In this document: positions 51,702 through 60,349 of the stretch, piece after piece | Layout of the letters: each line of letters opens with the position of its first letter | How positions within the stretch are numbered: the stretch's first letter is position 1 | Assembly (NCBI GenBank): GCA_034411995.1 | Contig: DAOUME010000006.1 | Location: 161,804 to 225,803, forward strand | DNA: 64,000 bases | Source: JAUVXJ01 sp034411995 | GTDB lineage: Bacteria; Chloroflexota; Anaerolineae; UBA7937; B3-Chlor | Reading direction: 5' to 3' | Translations under genes and position numbers: made by a program | Notes under the pieces: model-generated | The model's database searches: none | Seen by the model: the letters and a program-made list of their open reading frames with translations, nothing else | What the model was told of the DNA's origin: nothing

Positions 51702-52616
51702 TCAGGTCAGCAATCGCGGGTCAAGCGCATCGCGAAGCGCGTCTCCCAAGAGATTGGCGGCCATCGTGAAAGCAAAAATGGCCAACCCCGGAAAGGTTGA
51801 TATCCACCATGCTTCAAAAAGGACCAAGCGGCCACCGGCAACCATCGCTCCCCATTCCGGAGAAGGGGGTTTGGCGCCAGCACCCACGAAACTGAGGGCG
51901 CCCAACGCGACCACGGCTACTCCGACATCAAGAGTCGCTTGGACGAGAACAGGCGAGAAACTGTTCGGGATTACGTGACGAACCAGAATGCGCAAGTCGC
52001 GGGCGCCGATCGACCGGGCCGCTTCAACGAACTGTTCAGAGGCGACCTGCATCACCTGGGCCCGCATCAGGCGCGCATATACGGTCCACCATATCAGGGC
52101 GAGCGACAGGGCAGCATTGCGGAGGCTTGGACCCAGTGCTGTCGCCACGGCAATCGCGACAAACATGTATGGGAAAGCGATCAGCATGTCAGTGACTCGC
52201 ATGATAACCTCGTCCACTTTTCCGCCGAGGTACCCGCCTACGGCACCGAGACCCGAACCAACGAGGGCAGCTGCAAGAACCGCGAGCCCGGAAGCACCGA
52301 GAGACAACCGCGCGCCATGTAGCACTCGGGCAAGTACGTCTCGACCCAGTTCATCCGTGCCAAAGGGGTGCAGTCGGCTCGGCGGTAGAAGGCGAATTTG
52401 CGTATCGATTGCGAGGGGATCCCATTGCGTGAAGGTTCCGGGGGCCAGGGCTATGACCAGGTACGCGATGAGTATGCAGAGACTGAACTCGGCAGGTCGG
52501 CGGCCAAGCAGTGCGGCGATTCGGCGGTGCCGTCTCGTCCATCCCACCCGGAGCGGGAGGCTCTCGCCTGCGGGCATTGAGACCGCGCTCTCGGCCGCGT
52601 CAAATGTCCGCGTCAA
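51702..52616 (-). CDS. ABC transporter permease, DppC/OppC family
   Basis: TTG 52616 lies 2 nt after the previous stop with GAGAGGCAGG upstream; ATG 52577 is an alternative. About 304 residues with the family's HPFGTDELGRDVLARVLHGA element at about 85, then five to six TM helices and the coupling loop EAARSIGARDLRILVRHVIPN. It pairs with the DppB-type permease encoded immediately upstream. The cognate binding protein is probably that at 57190-58884. No ATPase gene is present. Confidence 0.92.
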   Translation of the reverse strand: MTRTFDAAESAVSMPAGESLPLRVGWTRRHRRIAALLGRRPAEFSLCILIAYLVIALAPGTFTQWDPLAIDTQIRLLPPSRLHPFGTDELGRDVLARVLHGARLSLGASGLAVLAAALVGSGLGAVGGYLGGKVDEVIMRVTDMLIAFPYMFVAIAVATALGPSLRNAALSLALIWWTVYARLMRAQVMQVASEQFVEAARSIGARDLRILVRHVIPNSFSPVLVQATLDVGVAVVALGALSFVGAGAKPPSPEWGAMVAGGRLVLFEAWWISTFPGLAIFAFTMAANLLGDALRDALDPRLLT

Positions 52617-52618
52617 TT

Positions 52619-53629
52619 CTAGCCTGCCTCTCGGAGTCTTGGATTAAGCCAGAAGTAGAGCAAATCCACGAGTAGATTCACAAGGCCGAATAGGAATACC
52701 GCGACCAGGAAGGATCCCATGAGCGCGGGATAGTCGAAACGAGAGATAGCATCAAAGGCATACCTGCCGATCCCCGGCCACTGAAAGATGGATTCTGTCA
52801 CGATGGCCCCTCCCAGCATTTGGCCGAACCGGATGCCGAGGAGAGTAACGACGGGCAAGGCGGCGTTCTTGAGAACGTGGCCTCGCAGGATTCGCCCGGT
52901 CGAGAGACCCTTGGCCCGCGCCGTGACCACATACAGTTCAGTACTCTCGTCAAGGACGGAAGCTCGGGTCATACGGGCCACAGCCGGCAAAGTCAGGTTG
53001 CTCAAGACCACGACTGGCAGGATCATATGTCTTAGAGCGTCGGCAAGAGCGGTCCACTGGCCGGCCAATAGTGCATCAACGGTCATAAGCCCCGTCACCT
53101 GCGGAGGCCGGGTCATTGTGGTGTCGAGCCGAAACCCTACGGGAAGCCAACCTAGCCAATGGAAGAAGATCAACTGACAGATCAAACCCAGCCAGAATAC
53201 GGGGGTAGAGAGGAGGAAAAGCGAGGACATCTGGCTCAGATAGTCCCAAAGACTATTGTGAGTGATGGCACTGAAGACGCCCAGCGAAATCCCGACCACG
53301 GTACTAAAGACTAGGCTAAAGAGTGCCAACTCGACAGTGGCTGGGAGGAATCGGCGCATGTCATCAACGACGAGGCGATGAGTGTAGATTGACCGCCCCA
53401 AGTCACCTCGCAAGAGATGCGCCAAATACACCGCGTATTGGGCTGGGAGCGGCCGGTCGAGTCCGAGTTCCTCGCGGTAAGAGATAACCTGCTCCTGGGT
53501 GGCTCCATCACCAAGAGCGGCCCGGACGGGGTCGCTCGGCACCACACGTATCAGAACAAACATGACTGCCGACGCAGCGAAGAGGACGGCGGCCAGGGAG
53601 AGTGCACGACGCACCACGTAACCTAGCAT
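52619..53629 (-). CDS. ABC transporter permease, DppB/OppB family
   Basis: ATG 53629 has GGAGG eight nt upstream, and the following residues are the family's first helix (LGYVVRRALSLAAVLF). A loop with SDPVRAALGD follows, then six TM helices and the coupling loop TARAKGLSTGRILRGHVLKN. About 336 residues. It is separated from its upstream partners (peptidase and binding protein) by an IS element, so its transcription may now come from a promoter in or near the IS, or be lost. Confidence 0.92.
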   Translation of the reverse strand: MLGYVVRRALSLAAVLFAASAVMFVLIRVVPSDPVRAALGDGATQEQVISYREELGLDRPLPAQYAVYLAHLLRGDLGRSIYTHRLVVDDMRRFLPATVELALFSLVFSTVVGISLGVFSAITHNSLWDYLSQMSSLFLLSTPVFWLGLICQLIFFHWLGWLPVGFRLDTTMTRPPQVTGLMTVDALLAGQWTALADALRHMILPVVVLSNLTLPAVARMTRASVLDESTELYVVTARAKGLSTGRILRGHVLKNAALPVVTLLGIRFGQMLGGAIVTESIFQWPGIGRYAFDAISRFDYPALMGSFLVAVFLFGLVNLLVDLLYFWLNPRLREAG

Positions 53630-54044
53630 ACTCGACGCCTCCACGGTGATTACACTACTTGATCGCCTCTTTCGTACGATTGAGATTGAGCGGAAGGCGA
53701 CAAGCGCCCGTCACCAAGTGCTTGCGTCCAAGCCGCTCGGATTGGCCGCTCACCCGCGTGGGTCAAGCCGCCACGCGGGAAATCCTCACTGGGCGATAGG
53801 TGCGGCGTACCGATGGCCGCGCTACGAGCCAGTGGGGCATAAGCCTGCGCGACAGCCGGGGAACTCGCTGGTCTCGCTGCTAAGGGCAAACAGATGCATC
53901 TCCTCGGTCGCCATCGAGCCAAGCTCTCTTCACCGTCGTGCCGATCGTCGCATGTTGATCGACCGGGCGATGGTATTCGGATACTGGTAAGGCACATGGC
54001 TAGCTTGCTGCCGGAATCCGACGGCGCTCTGAGCCATCCTGAAA
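53630..54044. other. 415-nt gap between the permease and the IS element
   Basis: No gene recognised. Overlapping frames on both strands have no family features. It would be the original leader of the permease operon, now next to the insertion. Confidence 0.4.
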
Positions 54045-55601
54045 GGTTGTGAACCTATCGGGTAAATTGGCTCTGATGAAGATCAGAGGTGAGTGTGGTT
54101 CCTGAATCGACTCTCAGGGACGACTGTAGAGTGACGCGCTTCGGCCTGGGGTTTTTCGGCCCGCCTGGCCGACAGGCTTGGGCGGACCTTTGCGGCTCAT
54201 CCCATGGCCAATGGGAGCTTCTGGCGCAGACTGAATGTCTGCAGCAGGTTGTGCGCCAGCACAAACCACAGCAGGACGGCCCGTGCTTTACGGATTCCGC
54301 GTACCAGGAACTGATACAATCCGCGATTGCGCAATATGGCGTTGGCCCATTCGGCGATAGAGGCACGCCGCCTGTATTTCTCCTTGGCCTCTTCGGTTGT
54401 CATGCGCCGTTTCCACGCTGCCACTTCGGGGCTATCAGAGGGCAGGATCTGTTCTGGCTTCTTCTGACTGTCCTTGTTGTAACGCACGGGGATAGGCGCA
54501 TACACCGCCGCGCCCTTCTTCTCCAGCACCTCAATGCCAGTGTTGGAGCGAAATCCGCCATCAATGTAGTGCTCATCCGGCAGCCGCCCATAGCGCTCCT
54601 CCACCTGCTCTATCATCGGCTCCAGCAGGCGTTGATCGGCTTCATTGCTCAGGTCCACTCCCACAATGATCCCGCTGTTCATGTCGACGTCCAACTGTCC
54701 GTTGTAGCCCGGGCGAAAACCACCATCCGCCATTTTCATCACCCGGGCCTCCGGATCGCTGGTGGAACCCCATGCGGGGCGATTCCTGCGCTTAGACTCG
54801 CGGTTCTTCGCTTTCTTGGCTTCTATTCTCTCCGCTTCTCGCAGGGCTCGCTTCACCCGCTCGACCCGTTCGCGAGCATGACGTTGGCGGGCTGCACGCT
54901 GCCGTGGCGTAACCCCTTCCCCTTCTCCAGCTTGGCGTTCAGCTTTGAGCTCCCGCACCCGGGCCTCAGCCTCCTCCAAATGCGCCTCCAAGGTCTCCCT
55001 GCGTCGAAACGAACTGGCCCCTGCGCTGGCTCGGATGCGTACCCCATCCTGCGCCGTGCTTTCCAACTCCACCAAGCCTTCGCCCATCAGCGCAGCTACG
55101 CTGCGGGTCAAGATGCCATCCAATACCGCTTCGTGCTGCACCCGAAAATCGGCCAGCGTATGGTAGTTCACGCTCACGCCCCCCAGCAACCATTGGTCGG
55201 CCAGATGACTTTCGCACAGGCGGGCCAGCGCACGCGCACTCCCCACGCCATCCAGCGTGGCGTTCAACCACAGCGCCACCAGCAGCCTGGGATCGATGGC
55301 CGGCCTTCCCGCTTCTCCCTCCAGCGCCTCGATGCGCTCAGATCATATTCCTGCACCATCGCCCACACCATCCTCACTCGATGGTCTTCCGGCAACAGTT
55401 CATCCAGGCTGGCCAGACGCATCTCAACCTGATCGCGGTTCGCCATGCACAAACGAGGCTTCCCTTGGCCATGGCTCACCGGTTCGCCCTCACTCTCTGG
55501 CAGTGGAAACAGTGTCTCAGGCATGGCTCCCCCTTTCACCGCGAAATCTGGCCCCTATTGTACCCTGCTTCCCCTACATTTGCGGGGGTTTCTTCACAGC
55601 C
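54045..55601 (-). mobile_element. IS1182-family-like insertion sequence
   Basis: The element is defined by a transposase gene and by imperfect terminal inverted repeats GG(T/C)TGTGAA at 54045-54053 and 55593-55601 (about 9 bp; the next bases diverge, so the left end is uncertain). An 8-nt CTCTGAGC occurs just outside both ends (54027-54034 and 55601-55608) but is not adjacent to the left repeat, so a target duplication is not proven. A 7-bp hairpin (54071-54088) lies inside the left end. It splits a co-directional catabolic gene set. Confidence 0.7.
54197..55524 (-). pseudogene. IS1182-family transposase, frameshifted
   Basis: The N-terminal ~65 residues (start 55524, NRDQVEMRLASLDELLPEDH, then WAMVQEYDLS) and the remaining ~360 residues (GRPAIDPRLLVALWLNAT read in the other frame, then the DDE core with MKMADGGFRPGYNGQLDVD and VLLWFVLAHNLLQ) are in different frames. 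The shift of -1 occurs around 55330-55345. IS1182 transposases are normally one frame, so this copy is probably inactive unless the shift is programmed. DDE residues appear in VGVDLSNEADQ and DGGFRSN. Confidence 0.8.
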
Positions 55602-55912
55602 TCTGAGCATGATCGGAGTTGCTGTTGGTGCCATATCGCCAGCTCTGAGGCCGCGACGAGTACCTGTCAAGCCTCTTTGGTGTCGAAGCCACTGACAGCC
55701 ATGCCTGTCGTGCGCCAGCTCGCTGCTTCGACCACCCGCTGGCCGGCACCGGCCATCGTCGCGAGAGGCTTGCCTTTTCAGGGCATACCTCATACCGGTT
55801 TATTGCCTGATCCTCTTGTTGAGCGGAGCCCAGACGGTGGCAAGCCGGTGATCCCGGTCGGCGCCTCTCGGCACTGCCTGCGTGATGGGCGACGGGCACA
55901 ACCAGTTCAGCA
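55602..55912. other. 311-nt gap between the IS element and the peptidase gene
   Basis: No gene. Contains a palindrome TGGCCGG-CA-CCGGCCA near 55740-55757 and an AGGCATGGCTGTC/GACAGCCATGCCT pairing around 55690-55710. These may mark the end of the peptidase transcript. Confidence 0.4.
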
Positions 55913-57094
55913 CTAGTCGACAACAAACATCTCAGCAGTATCTATGACGTCGGAGAGTATCCGGGGGCCTTTGTCGGTAACCAAGGCGAGATTCTCAAAG
56001 TGGTATCTCTGGCTTTTCTCCCAGTCAGTCAGGGCAAACTCCACCATGATCACCATGTTGGGCTCAAGCTCCCAACTGGCACTGATATTGGTGGCGGTCT
56101 GCACCCCGTCCTCGTAATACGGGGTGACCATTGGCGCATCGTGCGGAAAGACCCCCAGACTATGCCCAAAGAAATGGACATCTTTGTATTCCGGTTGTGT
56201 TCTAAGGTGGTCAAAAGCCTCACCGGCTACCGTCCCCACGAGGAGACTGTCCACCCCTTTGAAGTGCACATCCCGAAGCTTCTCGTACATCGATCGTTGC
56301 CTGGCATTTGGCTTGCCGACGACCACGGCGCGCGCCATATCGGTGAAGTAGCCGGCGAACTTGCCGCCACTATCCGTCATGAGCACATCTCCTGGGCGGA
56401 TCGGTGTGTCGTCGGGAATGTGATGGCCCTCTATCGTGTGGCTGCCGGCCGCCACAAACGACTGATGAATGGAGTCAGAACCCTCCAGGAGGTTCTGGAT
56501 TTCCAAGCGGCGGGCAATGGCAGCCTCGGTGTCGCCTGGTTTGAGCGTTTGGTATACCTTGAGGTGGGCCGTTTCTGTTGCTTTGATGGCTGTCTCAATG
56601 AAAGCGACTTCTTCGTCGGTCTTGACACTGCGGACCCTGGCGAGAATTGCACTGCCGTTTCGAAGGCTGGCCTCTGGCAGTTGCCGTTTCAACTCTTGAT
56701 AGTAGCCTGCCGACAGGTATTCTTCGTCAATGGCTACGGTCCCGGTGTCACAGCCCTTGTCTCGAAGAATGCCCGCCAGCACTTTGATGGGTGACTCGGC
56801 AGTCTCCCGATAGCTCACGACGTCGCTGATCCAAGAATACTGTCGCGCCGAGGGTTCAATCCTGTCTACCACAAGGTAGGTGGCTTCCCCGTCCGCTGGG
56901 ATGATGGTGGCCGCGATTCGATCCCTAATCAGTGACAGGGTGAATTCGTAGTGGCCGCTGGTATAGGTTACGTTCTCAGGAGCGACAGCTATCAAAACGT
57001 CGATAGCTTGGTCCCGAAGGAGTTCGGGGATCTTGTCCCAGCGAGTCCGCGGACGCTTGTGCGCTTTGCTAGGAACGGTGATGCCAGTTTGCAT
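55913..57094 (-). CDS. M24-family metallopeptidase (Xaa-Pro aminopeptidase/creatinase fold)
   Basis: ATG 57094 follows GGGAGG. About 393 residues with an N-terminal creatinase-like domain (1-165) and the C-terminal pita-bread domain. Metal ligands are seen in order: LMTDSGG and YFTDMARAV (two Asp), FFGHSLGVFPHDAP (His), MVEFALTD and ENLALVTD (two Glu). It cleaves Xaa-Pro peptide bonds or, in the creatinase branch, C-N bonds of small molecules. It sits right after the binding lipoprotein gene of a peptide-type transporter, so it probably processes the imported solute. Confidence 0.9.
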   Translation of the reverse strand: MQTGITVPSKAHKRPRTRWDKIPELLRDQAIDVLIAVAPENVTYTSGHYEFTLSLIRDRIAATIIPADGEATYLVVDRIEPSARQYSWISDVVSYRETAESPIKVLAGILRDKGCDTGTVAIDEEYLSAGYYQELKRQLPEASLRNGSAILARVRSVKTDEEVAFIETAIKATETAHLKVYQTLKPGDTEAAIARRLEIQNLLEGSDSIHQSFVAAGSHTIEGHHIPDDTPIRPGDVLMTDSGGKFAGYFTDMARAVVVGKPNARQRSMYEKLRDVHFKGVDSLLVGTVAGEAFDHLRTQPEYKDVHFFGHSLGVFPHDAPMVTPYYEDGVQTATNISASWELEPNMVIMVEFALTDWEKSQRYHFENLALVTDKGPRILSDVIDTAEMFVVD

Positions 57095-57119
57095 ATGGTC
57101 CTCCCTGTCTTTCTGAGAT

Positions 57120-57168
57120 GGGTGTGTTGGGAGAGCAGTGGAGTCTGAGCCTGTTTCCCAACACACCC
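57120..57168 (-). promoter_or_regulatory. Intercistronic inverted repeat after the binding-protein gene
   Basis: A perfect 13-bp inverted repeat (57156-57168 with 57120-57132, arm GGGTGTGTTGGGA) with a 23-nt loop lies between the binding-protein stop and the M24 peptidase start. It matches the position of hairpins after the other two binding-protein genes in this window. Confidence 0.68.
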
Positions 57169-57189
57169 CGTGATGTGATTATGCAATCC

Positions 57190-58884
57190 CTACTCTTTCC
57201 ACATGCTGTACAGATTGGGCAGAAGTCCAAGCTCTCCCAACTCTGGTCTCGGCTCGTATCCTTTGACGGACTCAAGCATGGGCCACCGCGCGACCTGATA
57301 TCCGCAGTAGACGCTGGCCACATCGTCGATGATGAGGTCGATCGCTTTACGATAGTGTACGTTGCGTTGGTCAGGCTCGAGCTCAGCGTCACCAGCTTCA
57401 ATCGCTGCATCGACCTCCGGGTTCGAGTAGCGAAGCTTGTTGAAGCCGGTACCGAGGTATGCGTCGCTGTGATAGGTACGGTGTAGGAACCAGTGTGCGT
57501 CTGGATAGCGCGGATTGTTCATCAGCAGCCACATGTGCATGCACTGCTCGGGGTCGGTCTGCGTCTCAGCACTCCCGGCGCGCTCAAGGAAGGTGGGCAG
57601 AGCGAGCTCCTCGACCGACAGGTCGATGCCGATTTCCTTGAGCTTGGCCTGCAGGATTTCTCCTGCTCTTACTGCCTTCACGTTCGGGTAGGTCTGGAAC
57701 CTCAAGCTGAAGCCCCCGCCAGGGTAGCCGGCTTCTTCCAGCAGAGCTCTGGCCTTATCGAGATCTAATCCGGCATAAGGATTATCGGGCTCATAGCCTC
57801 CGACAAATGAGGGGGGTACGGGGGTGGTGAGTCGGCCCATTTCGCCGACCACGTCTTCCCAGGAGGCTTGATCCCAGGCATGCGAAATCGCCGCTCGAAC
57901 CCTTTGATCCGACGTGGGACCACAGTTCGTATTGAGCATCCAGACCCAGGTGCCGACTGTTTCGTATTCAACAACGTTGATGTCGGGGTTCTCCCTGAAG
58001 GCAGGCAGCGCCTCCAGGGGATAGATCTCGCTCAAGTCAACGTCCTGGTTCTCCAGCATGAGCCTTGCTGTGCCTTCTTCCATTACGATAAGCGTTTGGA
58101 CCTCACGGAAATGCTTGCCTTCCCACCCTTTCCAGTACCCTTCGAACCGCTCGAGCACAAACTGGATCCCCGGGTCGACCTCTTTTAGCATATAGGGCCC
58201 TGTGCCGGCGCTATGCTCGTTCAGCCACGCCTGAGCCAAGTCGCCATCAACGTCGTGCTCCTCGACAGCTACTGGGCTGACGATGTACACCAGCTTCAGC
58301 GTATAGAGGAAGGGGCCGAAGGGCTGCTTCAGCGTGATCGCGAATGTGTCTGCGTCCGTGGCTTCGTAGCTTTCGACCGGATCCAGCACATAGACAGGGC
58401 CCAGGCCAACCTCCTTCAGGCGGTCAAACGTGCTTTCGACAGCTTCGGCGGTCAGCGGCGTGCCATCATTGAACGTGACACCGTCGCGAAGCTTGAAAGT
58501 GTAGGTTCGTCCGTCATCGGAGATGGTCCAAGACTCGGCCAAGACGCCCTCAACTTCCCAGGTTCCCGTCTTGACATCCACGAGGGGCTCGTACAAGTTG
58601 CGGCACCAGAATAGGTCACCGCTAACGACCTTATGGGGATCCCACTGCCCGGGGTCTCGGTTGGTAGCTACCCTGAAGATCTCGTTCGGGGAGGGTGCGG
58701 CTTCGGTCGGGACGGCCTCCGTTGTAGCAGTGGGCGCGAGGACTGGCGGAGTGCCCTCCGAGGGTTGGGTCGGGATGGCCTCTGTTGTAGGAGCGGGCGC
58801 GCAAGCGCACGCGCCTGCAAGTAGACCCACAGCCACAAACAGGATACCCAGCCCACGCTTGGAGATGTATGGAAAGATGTTCAC
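57190..58884 (-). CDS. ABC transporter substrate-binding lipoprotein, family 5
   Basis: GTG 58884 with AAGGAGG at ideal spacing starts a correct lipoprotein signal (LGILFVAVGLLAGAC lipobox). ATG 58941, 19 codons earlier and in frame, also has a perfect AAAGGAGG, but would add a charged leader before the signal. The mature protein has a Pro/Thr linker, then a DppA/OppA-like domain (FRVATNRDPGQWDPHKV split, YTFKLRDGVTFNDGTPL, AAISHAWDQASW). About 564 residues. It is the first gene of the minus-strand catabolic set under the YheO-type regulator encoded upstream. Confidence 0.92.
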   Translation of the reverse strand: MNIFPYISKRGLGILFVAVGLLAGACACAPAPTTEAIPTQPSEGTPPVLAPTATTEAVPTEAAPSPNEIFRVATNRDPGQWDPHKVVSGDLFWCRNLYEPLVDVKTGTWEVEGVLAESWTISDDGRTYTFKLRDGVTFNDGTPLTAEAVESTFDRLKEVGLGPVYVLDPVESYEATDADTFAITLKQPFGPFLYTLKLVYIVSPVAVEEHDVDGDLAQAWLNEHSAGTGPYMLKEVDPGIQFVLERFEGYWKGWEGKHFREVQTLIVMEEGTARLMLENQDVDLSEIYPLEALPAFRENPDINVVEYETVGTWVWMLNTNCGPTSDQRVRAAISHAWDQASWEDVVGEMGRLTTPVPPSFVGGYEPDNPYAGLDLDKARALLEEAGYPGGGFSLRFQTYPNVKAVRAGEILQAKLKEIGIDLSVEELALPTFLERAGSAETQTDPEQCMHMWLLMNNPRYPDAHWFLHRTYHSDAYLGTGFNKLRYSNPEVDAAIEAGDAELEPDQRNVHYRKAIDLIIDDVASVYCGYQVARWPMLESVKGYEPRPELGELGLLPNLYSMWKE

Positions 58885-59487
58885 GGTTGCCTCCTTCATC
58901 ACATGCCGAACACGGCTGGTTGCGTGCACCGTAGTATTCATGGTTTCCTCCTTTGCGAGAATAGGTCCGGCAGCCCTCCGGGCCAGTGGCCCGACTGGAG
59001 TCCATCGAGTATTCAGAGGGTTTCCACTATGGCCGTTCCGCCACCAGGACTACGGACCCTTGTCGGAGGGCAACTGGACCCGCGCCGCGTGAACCAGCAA
59101 TCGCCAGGCGGTGTGGGATCGCTGGCCGCACGCTCGTGTCGTGTCCGCCCTCATTCCACTCTGCCTCCGGTGTAGTGGGCAGCTCTCGGACTGCCCTGTG
59201 TTCGAACTCTCTCGCTAGGCATCACCCCCCTCGACTGCGGCCTCGCGTGTGGCACACCCATGGCGGTTGGCGCTGAGAGCGTCTTGTTTGTTGGCTAGAG
59301 ATAGCGTCGGAGCAGAGTCCGTCCGCCCTTCTTGCTGCTGGCGACACTGAAACGACTCCCCTGGACAACGATACTTTGCACTGCTGCCCACTGGAGTCGC
59401 ATTGGCCGCGAGCGATCGCTCGCGAGAAGTAGTCGTTGAAGCGCGTATTCTGGGCTGTAGCGAATGGGCCGGCAAGAGTAAGCCTCT
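58885..59487. other. 603-nt gap with an 18-bp perfect palindrome
   Basis: No gene. A perfect 18-bp palindrome (CGCGAGCGATCGCTCGCG, 59407-59424) lies 64 nt beyond the stop codon of the regulator gene. The rest must hold the promoter of the binding-protein gene, but no clear -35/-10 pair is visible on the minus strand. Confidence 0.45.
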
Positions 59488-60171
59488 TCACTGCGTCTCC
59501 AGATCAGCCCGAGCCTCGCCAAGGTAGTTGTACACCGTGAAGCGCGACACGCCCAGATATGAGGCGACGATGGGAACCGCGCTCTTGATCCTGAAGGCCC
59601 CTCTTCGGTCAAGGATTCCCACCAAACGCACCTTCTGCTCTTTATCCATCGATGGCAGAGGCGTCCCTATCTCATGGGCGGCTTCGGCAACCATGGTTCT
59701 AAGGATGTCCGTCACATCCTGACCGAAATTCTCGTCCTCTTGGTCTGTGATTGGCCTGCAAAGCGACTGAAGCATCTCTTGTGCCGCAGCGAAGCCAGTG
59801 AGATCGAAGTTGACGCAAAGAGCGGCATAGGGTTCGCCTTGCTCCCCAAACAAGACCGTGGACGATCTCATCGTCTTGCCTGCAACGTATCCGGCATAGC
59901 CCAGGATCTCTTCGCGGGGTTCCGGCTTCTGGAGCTCTTCGAGCAGAAGAGTCGTTGCAGCCCCCCCCACGCTGCGTCCGGTCACGTCACCTTCGATCCA
60001 AACGATCGATCTGTCGAGGTCACTCAAGTCGTGGATCACTACCTCGCATCGATCGCCCAAGGTGGCCCTTATGGCTCGACCTATCTTCTTGAGGTTCTCC
60101 CAGAGTTCTGGGTTGCGCGCCTCAAGCGGCACAGAGTTGACCTCCTGGTCAGCCGTGTTGATCTCTCGCAT
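59488..60171 (-). CDS. Transcriptional regulator, YheO/DauR type (PAS-like + HTH)
   Basis: About 227 residues. The YheO-like PAS domain spans roughly 20-140 (GDRCEVVIHDLSDLDRSIVWIEG split, VLFGEQGEPYAALCVNFDL). The C-terminal ~65 residues form the HTH_22/DauR-type DNA-binding region (KVRLVGILDRRGAFRIKSA, VSRFTVYNYLGEAR). DauR-family proteins respond to small metabolites and control D-amino-acid or purine catabolism. ATG 60171 follows AGGAGG, behind a consensus promoter covered by 18-bp repeats, so autoregulation is likely. It is upstream of the catabolic genes 47592-58884. Confidence 0.92.
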   Translation of the reverse strand: MREINTADQEVNSVPLEARNPELWENLKKIGRAIRATLGDRCEVVIHDLSDLDRSIVWIEGDVTGRSVGGAATTLLLEELQKPEPREEILGYAGYVAGKTMRSSTVLFGEQGEPYAALCVNFDLTGFAAAQEMLQSLCRPITDQEDENFGQDVTDILRTMVAEAAHEIGTPLPSMDKEQKVRLVGILDRRGAFRIKSAVPIVASYLGVSRFTVYNYLGEARADLETQ

Positions 60172-60191
60172 ACCCGCCTCCTCATAGTCAC

Positions 60192-60220
60192 ATTATATCC
60201 CATCTTCAACTATTTGTCAA
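60192..60220 (-). promoter_or_regulatory. Consensus promoter of the YheO-type regulator gene
   Basis: Minus-strand TTGACA (60220-60215), exactly 17 nt, and TATAAT (60197-60192): both hexamers perfect. Start near 60185. The -35 lies inside the first of three 18-bp direct repeats. Confidence 0.9.
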
Positions 60221-60264
60221 GCCTCAATTGTTTGTCAAGCATCAAGTATTTGTCAAGCATCAAT
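60211..60264. repeat. Three tandem 18-bp direct repeats over the regulator promoter
   Basis: Units at 60211-60228, 60229-60246 and 60247-60264 follow the pattern TRTTTGTCAAGCMTCAAK and differ at only two or three positions. Each unit carries a TTGACA hexamer on the minus strand, and the one nearest the gene is the functional -35. The array is a probable operator or polymerase-docking array. Confidence 0.9.
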
Positions 60265-60349
60265 CTACGTCTTGGCAGTTGCAGTTCAAAAGCCATGCGA
60301 CCGGCCCGCGCCCTTCCATCTATCCAGGCAATTCAGTCTGTCGTTTCTC

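Noticed and set aside
53646..53997. Paired ~115-residue frames on both strands beside the IS element
   Set aside because: Arg/Ser/His-rich composition on both strands, no family features; typical GC-rich noise.
60274..60282. GGCAGTTGC, identical to nine bases of the tRNA-Arg gene (63796-63804), as a possible attachment site
   Set aside because: A 9-mer match over this distance is expected by chance, and the bases beyond it do not show the displaced 3' half of the tRNA that integration at this point would leave.
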